This document shows, one piece after another, positions 9,479 to 17,991 of a stretch of 64,000 bases of DNA. The stretch covers positions 4,960,001 through 5,024,000 of the forward strand of contig NZ_CP028158.1 of assembly GCF_003030345.1 (NCBI RefSeq), given 5' to 3'. The number at the start of each line of letters is the position of its first letter. Within the stretch, counting starts at the first letter, position 1. The position numbers and the translations under genes are program-made. The notes beneath the pieces are model-generated. The model had not been told where the DNA came from and made no database searches. It saw nothing but the letters and a program-made list of their open reading frames with translations. The DNA is from Plantactinospora sp. BC1 (GTDB taxonomy: Bacteria > Actinomycetota > Actinomycetes > Mycobacteriales > Micromonosporaceae).

Positions 9479-10060
9479 ATGCGTACGTTGATCTACACCG
9501 CCTTCGTCTCGCTCGACGGCGTCGTCGACTCGCCCGGCGGCGGCAGCCAGCACGAGGCCCACCGCAGCGGGGGATGGACCTACCAGGACATCGAGTTCCG
9601 GCCCGAGGCGTACGAACTCAAGGGCCGGGAGACCGAGGAGGCGACCGCGCTGATGTTCGGCCGAGCCAGCTACCAGGCGTTCTCGCCGGTGTGGCCGGAG
9701 ATGGAGGACTTCGCCGCCCTCAGGCAACTGCCGAAGTACGTCGTCTCGACCACGCTCGGCCAGGACGCCCTGGTCGACAACTGGGGCGACATCACGATCC
9801 TGCGCTCGCTGGCGGAGGTCGCGAAGGTGAAGGAGACCGAGGGCGGCCCGATCATCATCCACGGCAGTGCCACCCTCGCCCGCAACCTCTCCGACGCCGG
9901 CCTGATCGACCGCTATCACCTGCTGGTCTTCCCGGTGCTGCTCGGCGCCGGCAAGCGGATGTTCAGCGACACCGACAAGGAGAAGCAGATGCTGAAGCTG
10001 CTCGAGTCGGAGAGCTATGCCAACGGCATCACCAAGCTGGTTTACGACGTCCTGCACTGA
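9479..10060 (+). CDS. Dihydrofolate reductase-family (RibD C-terminal domain) protein
   Basis: Cytoplasmic NADPH-dependent reductase fold of the RibD_C family, 193 residues. Seen: MRTLIYTAFVSLDGVVDSPG at the start, LMFGRASYQAFSPVWP, KYVVSTTL, GGPIIIHGSATLARNLSDAG split around residues 121-140, and LLVFPVLLGAGKRMF near the end. The substrate is unknown; many actinomycete paralogues are called dihydrofolate reductase family without evidence of folate reduction. The start is ATG 9479, with weak GGA about 9 bases upstream. Divergent from the DinB-like gene. Confidence 0.85.
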   Translation: MRTLIYTAFVSLDGVVDSPGGGSQHEAHRSGGWTYQDIEFRPEAYELKGRETEEATALMFGRASYQAFSPVWPEMEDFAALRQLPKYVVSTTLGQDALVDNWGDITILRSLAEVAKVKETEGGPIIIHGSATLARNLSDAGLIDRYHLLVFPVLLGAGKRMFSDTDKEKQMLKLLESESYANGITKLVYDVLH

Positions 10061-10242
10061 GCCGGCCGCACACCGCGCGGGTCGAGACGGGAACCGCCGG
10101 CATGGGTACGGCCGGGCGCATCGGACCCCTTTTCGGTACGGTCCGAGGCCGCTTGGCGACACAGGGCGACGGAGCTATTTGAGATCGTATTTTTCCGGCG
10201 TTTGGACTGGCGCCACGGGGGCGGATTGTTCAGTATTGGCCA

Positions 10243-12003
10243 GTGTCTGGCCGCCATCGCATGCGTCGACGTTCTCCGAGGGTTGGTGCCATCGCGGTGG
10301 CGGTGGCGGTGGTAGCCGTGATGTCGGGGGTGTCGGTCGGATACCAGCAACTGGCCCGCTCCGGCTGCACCGGACAGGTCACGCTCACGGTCGCGGCCAC
10401 CCCCGAGATCGCCGGGGCCGTGCGCTCCGCCGTCTCGGCCTGGGACCAGCGGGACACCGATGCCGGCGCCCCCTGCGTGAGGGTCGCGGTCAGCGAGGCC
10501 GAGCCGGCCGACGTGGCGGCGGCGCTCGCCGGGACGTACGGGGTCGGGCTGGCCGGGGTGGGCCAGAGCGGTGCCGTGACCGCCGTACCGGACGTCTGGG
10601 TGCCCGACTCCTCCACCTGGCTGCTGCGGCTGAGCAGCGCCGCCCCCGGCTTCAGGCCGACCGACGGCGCCTCGATCGCCCGCAGCCCGGTGGTCGTGGC
10701 GATGCCCGAGCCGGTCGCCTCGGGCCTTGGCTGGCCCCATGAAACGCCCACCCTGGCCGAGCTGGTGCAGCGGATCACGACCGGCGTCGGGCTGCGCTCC
10801 GGCATCGTCGAGCCCACCCGCGACGCCGCGGGACTGTCCGGGCTGATGGCGTTCGGCGCCACGGCGGGCACGGGTGGGGCCGCTGCCCGACGAGCGAGCA
10901 CCGCGGTGGTGCGGTCGCTGGCGACCAGGCCCTCCGTGCTCCGCGACGACCTGCTGGCCCAGTTTCCCCGGTCGACCGTTGCCGGGGAGGTCAGCTCGGG
11001 GCTGAGCCTGGCGGTGCTCTCCGAGGAAGACGTGATCGCCTACAACGCGGACCGCCCGCCGGTGCCACTCGCCGCGCTCTACGTCGATCCGGCGCCGATG
11101 CCGCTCGACTACCCGTTCGCGGTGCTGGCCGGCACCGACCCGGCCAAGGCCGCCGCCGCCGACGGGCTCCGGCAGGCCCTGGCCACGGCCCGCTTTCGCA
11201 ACGACCTCGCCCGCCAGGGCCTGCGCGCCGCCGACGGCACCTGGGGGGCGGGCTTTCCGGCACCGGCCGGCGCGCCGAGCCCGTCGGCCGCACCGGCGTC
11301 GGCCGCACCGGGCACCGGGGCGGCGCCGGGCGCCCCGGCCGATCCGGCGGTGGTCGACCGGGCGCTGGCAGCCTGGTCGGCGATCACCGCCCCGGGGCGG
11401 ATGCTCGCCGCGATCGACGTCTCCGGTTCGATGCGCGATCCGGTGCCGACCGCCGGCGACATCTCCCGGATGCAGGTCACGCTGCTGGCCGCCGAGAACG
11501 GTCTGGCACTGTTCAACGACGACTGGGCCGTCGGCCTGTGGACCTTCTCCCGGCAACTGGACGGGGCCCGGGACTACCGCGAACTCGTACCCGTCGGGCC
11601 GCTCTCGGCGCAGCGCGGCGCGTTGCGCGACGCGCTGGCGGAGATCACGCCGAAGCGCAACGGCGGCACCGGCCTCTACGACACCGTCCTCGCCGCCTAC
11701 CGGCAGATGCGAAACGGCTGGCAACCGGGCCGGGTCAACTCGGTGGTCATCCTCACCGACGGCGTCGGCAACGACGACCGGGACGGACTGTCGCTGGAGG
11801 CCCTGCTCGGTCAACTGGAGCGGCTCAAGGACGAGAACCGGCCGGTCCAGGTCATCGTCGTGGGCATCGGGGACGCGGTCGACCGGGCCTCGCTCGAACG
11901 GATCACCAAGACCACCGGCGGTGGGGTACTGGTCACCGAGGACCCGGCGAAGATCGGTGACGTCTTCCTCAAGGCGATCGCGCTGCGCTCGGCCCCGGGC
12001 TGA
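10243..12003 (+). CDS. Membrane-anchored solute-binding / von Willebrand A domain protein
   Basis: Predicted extracytoplasmic protein of 586 residues. One N-terminal transmembrane anchor (about residues 12-33), a periplasmic-binding-protein-like region (about 40-330: VTLTVAATPEIAGAVRSAV, then VWVPDSSTWLLRL), an Ala-Pro linker, and a vWA domain (about 380-580) with an intact MIDAS motif D392-V-S394-G-S396 and LTDGVGNDD. vWA MIDAS domains bind ligands through a metal ion. The start is GTG 10243 (a CAGTAT hexamer 6 bases upstream suggests a leaderless transcript); ATG 10261 is the alternative. The 10061-10242 spacer is AT-rich for this DNA. Function unknown. Confidence 0.8.
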   Translation: MSGRHRMRRRSPRVGAIAVAVAVVAVMSGVSVGYQQLARSGCTGQVTLTVAATPEIAGAVRSAVSAWDQRDTDAGAPCVRVAVSEAEPADVAAALAGTYGVGLAGVGQSGAVTAVPDVWVPDSSTWLLRLSSAAPGFRPTDGASIARSPVVVAMPEPVASGLGWPHETPTLAELVQRITTGVGLRSGIVEPTRDAAGLSGLMAFGATAGTGGAAARRASTAVVRSLATRPSVLRDDLLAQFPRSTVAGEVSSGLSLAVLSEEDVIAYNADRPPVPLAALYVDPAPMPLDYPFAVLAGTDPAKAAAADGLRQALATARFRNDLARQGLRAADGTWGAGFPAPAGAPSPSAAPASAAPGTGAAPGAPADPAVVDRALAAWSAITAPGRMLAAIDVSGSMRDPVPTAGDISRMQVTLLAAENGLALFNDDWAVGLWTFSRQLDGARDYRELVPVGPLSAQRGALRDALAEITPKRNGGTGLYDTVLAAYRQMRNGWQPGRVNSVVILTDGVGNDDRDGLSLEALLGQLERLKDENRPVQVIVVGIGDAVDRASLERITKTTGGGVLVTEDPAKIGDVFLKAIALRSAPG

Positions 12004-12039
12004 CCCAGCCGCGCTGCGGCCGGCCGTGCCGTCCCGGCG

Positions 12040-14760
12040 TCAGGTGCCGGCGGTTCGACCCGCCACCGGCGTGAGTTCGGTGAGCCCGTCGGCGGTGACG
12101 TCGGGGTCGACCGCCAGCACCGGCGGCGCCGGTACGGCCCCCATCGACCGCAGCAGCGCGAGTACCGGTTCGAGCTTCTCGTAGACGACCAGCACCACGT
12201 CACCGGGACGGGCCAGGTCGACCGCCACCTGCAACGCCTCGGCGACGTCGCCCGCCTGCTCGCAGCGCACGCCCGGATTGCGCAGCACGAGTTCCCGGCA
12301 GAGCAGTCGCGAGACCTCGCCGGGCGCCCGCCCCCGCAGGTCGGCGTCGGGATAGACCACCACCCGGTCGTAGCCGTCCGCGACCACTCCGGCCGACTCG
12401 ATCAGCAGGTCGTCGCGGCGGTCCCCGGGCAGGGTCAGCGCGGCGACGCACCGTCGGCGTCCCCACAGCCGGTGCAGGGTCCGGGTGACGGCGGCGATGG
12501 CGACCGGATTGTGCGCGTAGTCGACGAACAGGTGTACGTCGCCCAGCCGCAGCAGCAGGCCCCGGCCCGGGTTCACGGTCGCCGGATCGAGGGCGCGCAG
12601 TTGCCGGGCCAGTACGGTCGACGGCAGGTCGAGGGCCCGGACCGCCGCGCTCGCCGCCAGAGCGTTCGCGATCACGTGCTCGGCTGCCCCGTCGAACGCG
12701 CCGGGCAGGGCCGCGACCGGAATCAGCGGGAGCCGCCGGGCACCGGTCAGCTCGACCAGCCAGCCGTCGTCGGCGACGTAGGCGGTCCCGCCGGCCGCGA
12801 CATGCCTGCGGACCAGTGGATTGTCGCGGCCCAGGCTGAACCAGAGCAGCCGCTTGTGCGGGGCGCGTACCCGGGCCCGCCCGAGCAGCCCGACCACGAG
12901 CGGGTCGTCGGCGTTGAGCACCAGTGCGCCGCCGTCGCGTACCCGCTCGGCGACCAGCGCCTTCACGTGCAGGATGTCCTCGACACTGGTCAGCCCGTCC
13001 TGCCCGAGGTGGTCGGCGGTGACGTTGGTGAGCACGCCGACGTCGGTCCAGTCGTACCCGAGGCCCTGCCGGAGGATGCCGCCCCGGGCCGTCTCCAGCA
13101 CCGCCGCCTCCACCGTCGGGTCCCCGAGCACCGACTGTGCCGAACGCGGGCCGGAGGCGTCCGCGCGCTGCACCAGTCGACCGTCGAGATAGACGCCGTC
13201 GGTACAGGTCAGTCCCACCCGCAGCCCGGCACCGGCGAGCAGATGCGCGGCCAGCCGGCTGACCGTGGTCTTGCCGTTGGTGCCGGTGACCGCGATCGTC
13301 GGGATGCGTCCGTCGGACCCGTCGGGAAAGAGCGCGTCCACAATGGCCCCGCCGACGTCACGGGGCTGCCCCCGTACCGGTGCCAGGTGCATCCGCAGCC
13401 CCGGTACCGCGTTCACCTCGATCACCGCGCCGGTGCCGCCGTCGCCGAGCGGCGGTACCGGCGCCGAGATGTCCGCGAGCCGCAGGTCGACCCCGGCGAT
13501 GTCGAGACCGACGATCGCCGCGACGCGTTCGCAGAGCCGGACCACGTCCGGATGCAGCCGATCGGTCACGTCGACGCTGCTGCCCCCGGTGGAGAGGTTC
13601 GCGGTCTGCCGCAGCCACACCCGGCGCCCGGCCTCCGGTACCGACTCCAGATGCCAGCCCTGCCGCTCCAGCAACCCGGTCACCAGGTCGTCGATCCGCA
13701 GCCGGGTCAGCACGTTGTTGTGGCCGTTGCCCCGGTCGGGGTGGGCGTTGCACAGGTCGATCAGTTCCCGCACGCTGTGCCGGCCGTCGCCGACGACGTG
13801 CGCCGGGACCCGTTCCGCCGCGGCGACGACCCGCCCGGCGACCACCAGCACCCGGTAGTCCTCCCCGTCGACCTGTCGCTCGACCACGACGTCGCCATCG
13901 GCGGCGGCGAAGGCCGCCCGCACGTCCTCGGGCGTCCAGAGTCCGAGGTGGACGTGCTCGCCCTGGTGGCCGTTTCGGGACTTCAGCACCACCGGACCGC
14001 CGAGATCGGCGAGGAGTTCCAGCGCCTCGTCCGGCGTGCTCGCCGCGCCGCCGGCCGGAACCGGGATGCCGGAGCGGGCCAGCAGACGTCGGCTCAGCTC
14101 CTTGTCACCGGCGATCTCGACACCGGTCGCGCTGGTCCGGTCGCTCATCGCCGCCCAGGCGTGCCTGCGGTGCCGGCCGTGTCCGAGTTGCAGCAGGCTG
14201 AGCCGGTCCACCCGCTCCACCGGGATGCCGCGCCGGACCGCCGCCGCGATGATCGACGCCGTACTCGGGCCCGGCATCTCGTCGGCGTGGCGGTCCCGCA
14301 GTGCGCTCAGCCGCCGCCCGGGGCGTACCGGCGACCCGGCCAGCAGCTCTTCGACCATGGTGGCGGCGAGTTCGACGAGTTCGCGGGGGACGGTGGAGTC
14401 GACCGGTTCGAAGGCGGGACACTCCGTCACGATGTCGTACTGCCCGGCGCTGCCGGCGTAGACGGTACGGCCGAACGGCGCCGACCGGCCGATCAGCTCG
14501 GAGAACTCGATCGCGACATGCTCGGTGACGTGACCGAAGTACGTCCCGTCCCGCAGCCGGTCGACGAAACCGCCCGGCGTGCCGGCCGCGCAGTGGTGTT
14601 CGGCCAGTCCCGGCAGGGCGTCGAGCAGCCGGTCGACGAAACCGGGGAACTCCCGGCTCTCCCGCTCGGTGAGCCGTCCGAGCCGTACCCGGGCGACCTG
14701 GACCGGCCGGTCCAGGTAGACGTTCGGTCCCCGCAAACGGCGCACGCTGACGATCTCCAC
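12040..14760 (-). CDS. cphA: Cyanophycin synthetase
   Basis: ATP-dependent enzyme polymerising aspartate and arginine into cyanophycin, a nitrogen reserve. 906 residues, the usual size. N-terminal CphA domain (about 1-160, with GGFVDRLRDGTYFGHVTEHV), ATP-grasp domain (about 210-475, GDKELSRRLLARSGIPVPAG), and C-terminal Mur-ligase-like domain with P-loop TGTNGKTT at about 490-497. The start is GTG 14760, only 9 bp after the cyanophycinase stop, with ribosome site GGGGGCGAGG. So cphB-cphA form an operon for storage and breakdown. Less common in actinomycetes than in cyanobacteria. The substrate could vary in such relatives. Confidence 0.93.
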   Translation of the reverse strand: MEIVSVRRLRGPNVYLDRPVQVARVRLGRLTERESREFPGFVDRLLDALPGLAEHHCAAGTPGGFVDRLRDGTYFGHVTEHVAIEFSELIGRSAPFGRTVYAGSAGQYDIVTECPAFEPVDSTVPRELVELAATMVEELLAGSPVRPGRRLSALRDRHADEMPGPSTASIIAAAVRRGIPVERVDRLSLLQLGHGRHRRHAWAAMSDRTSATGVEIAGDKELSRRLLARSGIPVPAGGAASTPDEALELLADLGGPVVLKSRNGHQGEHVHLGLWTPEDVRAAFAAADGDVVVERQVDGEDYRVLVVAGRVVAAAERVPAHVVGDGRHSVRELIDLCNAHPDRGNGHNNVLTRLRIDDLVTGLLERQGWHLESVPEAGRRVWLRQTANLSTGGSSVDVTDRLHPDVVRLCERVAAIVGLDIAGVDLRLADISAPVPPLGDGGTGAVIEVNAVPGLRMHLAPVRGQPRDVGGAIVDALFPDGSDGRIPTIAVTGTNGKTTVSRLAAHLLAGAGLRVGLTCTDGVYLDGRLVQRADASGPRSAQSVLGDPTVEAAVLETARGGILRQGLGYDWTDVGVLTNVTADHLGQDGLTSVEDILHVKALVAERVRDGGALVLNADDPLVVGLLGRARVRAPHKRLLWFSLGRDNPLVRRHVAAGGTAYVADDGWLVELTGARRLPLIPVAALPGAFDGAAEHVIANALAASAAVRALDLPSTVLARQLRALDPATVNPGRGLLLRLGDVHLFVDYAHNPVAIAAVTRTLHRLWGRRRCVAALTLPGDRRDDLLIESAGVVADGYDRVVVYPDADLRGRAPGEVSRLLCRELVLRNPGVRCEQAGDVAEALQVAVDLARPGDVVLVVYEKLEPVLALLRSMGAVPAPPVLAVDPDVTADGLTELTPVAGRTAGT

Positions 14761-14769
14761 CCTCGCCCC

Positions 14770-15612
14770 CTACCGTCCGTGGGCGCCGCCGGCCATGGCG
14801 ACGATCTGCGGACGCCGGTCGACCAACTCGAACGTGTAGCCGGCCGGCAGTACGTGCAGGCGCGCGCCGGTGAGTGCGATCCGCCGGTCGGGTCCGGTCG
14901 GTACCCGGATGTCGTCGGCCGGTCCGGCGTCGATCACCGTCACCGAACCGGCACCGACGACCTCGAACCGGTTCCCCTCGACGATGATGGCGGTGTTCTC
15001 GTCGATGCCGAGGCCGAGTTCGTGCGGAAACTGCGCGACCGCGCTGAGCAGGCGGTTGAGTCGGCCGCGTTGCGCGAAGTGCATGTCGATGAGCACCCTG
15101 GGCAGGAACTCCATGCCGGGGCCGGTGCGGATGCTGTCGGTGCGGACCTCCACGCCGTCGCCGCCGAGCACCATCGTGCTGGACATCATCGCCGCTCCCG
15201 CACTGGTGCCGCCCAGCACCAGGCCGTCCTCGATCCGGGCGTGCAGCAGCGAATCGACGAGTGTTCCACCCAGCAGCGCGGCGATCCGCCACTGGTCGCC
15301 ACCGGTGAAGAAGACACTCGTCGCGTCGGTGAGCAACTCCACGACCCGGCCGTCGTTGGCCTGTTCCCGGCTCTCCAGCCGGAGCCCGCGAACATCGTCG
15401 ACGCCGAGGGTCTGGAAGATCTCGCCGTACTCCGCCTCCAGCGGCCCGCCCTCGGTGCTCGCCGTCGCGATCACCGCGATCCTGGCCCGGTCGCCTCCGG
15501 ACATGTCGACGAAGCGCTCCAGGATGCCGCTGCCCGGCTCACCCGCGCGCTCCCCGCCACCGACGATGACCAGGCGCCGCTCCCGGTGCGCCGGCTCGCA
15601 GTCCCGCATCAC
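14770..15612 (-). CDS. cphB: Cyanophycinase
   Basis: Serine exopeptidase (family S51) releasing beta-Asp-Arg dipeptides from cyanophycin. 280 residues. The opening strand with RRLVIVGGGERAGEP, the FFTGGDQWRIAALLGGT segment and the nucleophile elbow GGTSAGAAMM with Ser137 are all present. First gene of a two-gene operon with cphA. The start is ATG 15612 with GGAGGGAG five bases upstream; an immediately following ATG is equally possible. The 275-bp spacer upstream (15613-15888) shows no clear site. Confidence 0.92.
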   Translation of the reverse strand: MMRDCEPAHRERRLVIVGGGERAGEPGSGILERFVDMSGGDRARIAVIATASTEGGPLEAEYGEIFQTLGVDDVRGLRLESREQANDGRVVELLTDATSVFFTGGDQWRIAALLGGTLVDSLLHARIEDGLVLGGTSAGAAMMSSTMVLGGDGVEVRTDSIRTGPGMEFLPRVLIDMHFAQRGRLNRLLSAVAQFPHELGLGIDENTAIIVEGNRFEVVGAGSVTVIDAGPADDIRVPTGPDRRIALTGARLHVLPAGYTFELVDRRPQIVAMAGGAHGR

Positions 15613-15888
15613 CGCTCCCTCCGCCGAACGTGCCTACCCTGGTCCGGCTCGTGTCGCGCCCGCACGGGTTACCCGGGACGGCCACCAGGGGCGCCAGGAG
15701 GGACGACGGGCCCTCGGTCCGCGGTTACCCGCTGGCAGCAGCGGTAGTCGTGAGCGGGTTGCGGCCCCGGCCGTCCGGCGCTGACCCGGGTCCGGCGGTA
15801 CGGTCTGGACAGGCGGGCGCATTCGGGACGGTCGTCACCGCGCCGGCCGCCGCGTCGTGGTGCCGGGCCCTCTGGTGCCGGTCGGCGC

Positions 15889-16509
15889 TCAGCGGGTCGC
15901 GCGGGTGCGTCGGGCGGTGACGTAGCGTCGGATCTTCTCGGCGGTTCCGCAGTCGTCCATGCTGCACCAGCGGCGGCTGCGGTTCTTGCTCTCGTCGGTG
16001 AAGAGGAAGCGACAGCCGCCGCATCCCTTGATCCGGTCCAGCGTTCCGGTGGTGAGGAGTTGGACCGCCGCGTGCACCACCGGCCGGAGGGGTCGGGCGA
16101 GGGTGTTGTCGTCCCGCCAGCTCCAGGTGTAACCGCTGGCGCGTTCGAGTCGTGCGTGGCCGAGCGCGTCCGCCTCGTCGTCGCGGAGCAGGGTCAGCGC
16201 GGAACTGCTCGGGCTCCGGTCGGCGGCCAGCGCCCGGAAGATCTCGTCGAGGCAACCGCGGCTGCGCAGTGCGCGCGTGTGGGCGGCCCGGGCGCCGTCC
16301 GGATCGGCGCGGGACAGCCGGCCCAGCGCTGCCGCCTCCGCCTCGGTGAGGGCGCCGGCGTACACGCCCCAGGCGACCAGCTCGGGATAGCCCGTGAGTA
16401 CGTCGTCGTCCGGTGGTCCGTCGGGTGGCCCGGTGCGGGTGTTGACGAAGTCCAGGGCGAGGTTGCCGCCCACCAGGCGTACCCGCCTGACGTCCTCGAC
16501 TGTTTCCAT
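15889..16509 (-). CDS. CGNR zinc-finger / ABATE-domain protein, probable regulator
   Basis: Protein of 206 residues with an N-terminal ABATE domain (GGNLALDFVNT, residues 14-24) and a C-terminal CGNR-type zinc finger (KGCGGCRFLFTDESKNRSRRWCSMDDCG, split over about 165-192), whose four Cys and Arg-rich middle are thought to bind nucleic acid. Divergent from an MFS transporter gene with a 91-bp spacer, the usual arrangement of a regulator and its efflux target. The ATG at 16509 is chosen because the ABATE domain begins directly after it; TAAAGT 8 bases upstream could be the -10 of a near-leaderless transcript. Confidence 0.85.
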   Translation of the reverse strand: METVEDVRRVRLVGGNLALDFVNTRTGPPDGPPDDDVLTGYPELVAWGVYAGALTEAEAAALGRLSRADPDGARAAHTRALRSRGCLDEIFRALAADRSPSSSALTLLRDDEADALGHARLERASGYTWSWRDDNTLARPLRPVVHAAVQLLTTGTLDRIKGCGGCRFLFTDESKNRSRRWCSMDDCGTAEKIRRYVTARRTRATR

Positions 16510-16520
16510 CGAAACCCACT

Positions 16521-16585
16521 TTACCAGTTGACCCACCCCGGGAGCGCCACTAGCCTGTTGCCATCGTAATCGATTTAGCTGGTAA
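16521..16585. promoter_or_regulatory. Paired motif in the CGNR/MFS divergent promoter
   Basis: TTACCAGTT (16521-16529) and AGCTGGTAA (16577-16585) are inverted copies (8 of 9 match). Each lies 12-15 bp upstream of one of the two start codons, at mirror-image positions. This fits paired operators for the neighbouring CGNR protein. Confidence 0.4.
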
Positions 16586-16600
16586 CAATCGGAGGGTCGG

Positions 16601-17833
16601 ATGGGGAACGGGCGAGCGGTGGGGGCGCTGATCGGCATGTCCGGCGGGACGTTCCTCTACACCACGGCCGAGGCGCTGCCGATCGGGCTGCTCCTCCCGA
16701 TGGCCGCCGACCTGGCGATCCCACCGGCGCGGGTGGGTGCGCTCGTCACCGCGTACGGCGCGGTGGTGATGGTCGCCTCGGTCCCGTTGACGGCGCTGGT
16801 CCGCAGGGTCCCACGCCGATGGCTGCTGTCGGCGCTGCTGGCCGGCTTCGTGGCCAGCAACGCGATCACCGTCTTCGCCGGCACGTTCGCGCTGCTGCTG
16901 ACGGCCAGGATGGCGACCGCGCTCACCCATGCGCTGTTCTGGGCGGTGGTCGTGCCGGCCGCCGCCGAGCTGTTCCGACCCGGACTGCGCGGGCGGGTCG
17001 TCGCGGTCGTCTTTGCCGGCGGCACCGTCGCGCTGGTCCTGGGCGTACCCGCCGGCACCTGGCTGGGCGAACGCGCCGGCTGGCGGGCCTCGTTCCTGGC
17101 GGTGTCCGGACTCGGCGCGGTCGTGCTCGTCGTGGTCGCCGCGCTGCTCCCCTCGACGCCGCCCGAAGCGGGCCACGCCGCCCGTGGCGCGACACCCGAC
17201 GCCCGCCGCTTCTGGCTGCTGGTGGCGGTGGCCGTCCTGGCGACCGCCGGTGCCATCGCCGGCTACACCTACGTCGCCCTCTTCGTCACCGAGGTCAGCG
17301 GGTTCTCCGCCTCGGCGGTCGGGGCAGTCCTGCTGGCGCGCGGCGTCGCCAGCGTCTTCGGCATCCTGGTTATCGGAGCGGTGGTGGACCACAGCCCGTG
17401 GCTCGCCCTGGTCGCCACCGTGGCGCTGCAATCGGTGGCACTGTTCGGGCTCCACACGTCCGGCCATCGCCCGACGGTCGCCGTCGGCCTGCTCGCGCTG
17501 GCCGGCCTCGCCTTCGCCGCCTTCACCGCGGCGCTCGGCGGCCTCGTCCTCCAGGTGGCACCCGGGCGCTCCGACCTCGCCGCCGCCACGGTCTCCGCCG
17601 CCGTCAACGTCGGCATCACCGGCGGTGCCTTCCTCGGCGGCCTCGTGCTGCCGAGCCACGGCGTGCGGAGCACCATGCTGCTCGGCGCCCTGCTCGGCGT
17701 CGTCGCCCTGCTGCTGGTGCTCGGCGAACGGCTCAGCCGGCCCGGGGCCGACCCCGGTCGCCCCGCGCCAGTGCCGCACCGGTCGCGGCCCGACCAGGCG
17801 CCCGCGTCGTCGATCGGCCGTCGCGCCTCCTGA
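16601..17833 (+). CDS. MFS transporter, DHA1-type efflux
   Basis: Inner-membrane drug or sugar efflux protein of the AraJ/sugar-efflux type, 410 residues with 12 predicted transmembrane segments. The start region MSGGTFLYTTAEALPIGLL is typical for the family, and the motif-A-like loop VRRVPRRWLLSALLAGF follows TM2. The ATG at 16601 has GGAGGG six bases upstream. Divergently paired with the CGNR regulator gene, which probably controls it. The substrate cannot be predicted. Confidence 0.87.
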   Translation: MGNGRAVGALIGMSGGTFLYTTAEALPIGLLLPMAADLAIPPARVGALVTAYGAVVMVASVPLTALVRRVPRRWLLSALLAGFVASNAITVFAGTFALLLTARMATALTHALFWAVVVPAAAELFRPGLRGRVVAVVFAGGTVALVLGVPAGTWLGERAGWRASFLAVSGLGAVVLVVVAALLPSTPPEAGHAARGATPDARRFWLLVAVAVLATAGAIAGYTYVALFVTEVSGFSASAVGAVLLARGVASVFGILVIGAVVDHSPWLALVATVALQSVALFGLHTSGHRPTVAVGLLALAGLAFAAFTAALGGLVLQVAPGRSDLAAATVSAAVNVGITGGAFLGGLVLPSHGVRSTMLLGALLGVVALLLVLGERLSRPGADPGRPAPVPHRSRPDQAPASSIGRRAS

Positions 17834-17991
17834 CGGCCGGTCCACGGGTGTTCGGCGCCGGGCGGGCCTCGTCCTGGCCGCGCCGCGCGGAGCGGTCACC
17901 CCGGCTCGGCTCCGGGGGAGAACCAGGGGCTTCCCGGATGTCTCCGGAGACCCCGCCTCGGCAGGCTCGTCGGTGACGAAGAGGGGGGCGG

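Noticed and set aside
12472-15747. A 1091-codon plus-strand frame opposite cphA/cphB
   Set aside because: Antisense shadow of two well-recognised genes; no protein-like motifs.
16601-17833. MFS protein as an arabinose exporter (AraJ)
   Set aside because: AraJ-like is a sequence-type label; nothing in context ties it to arabinose.
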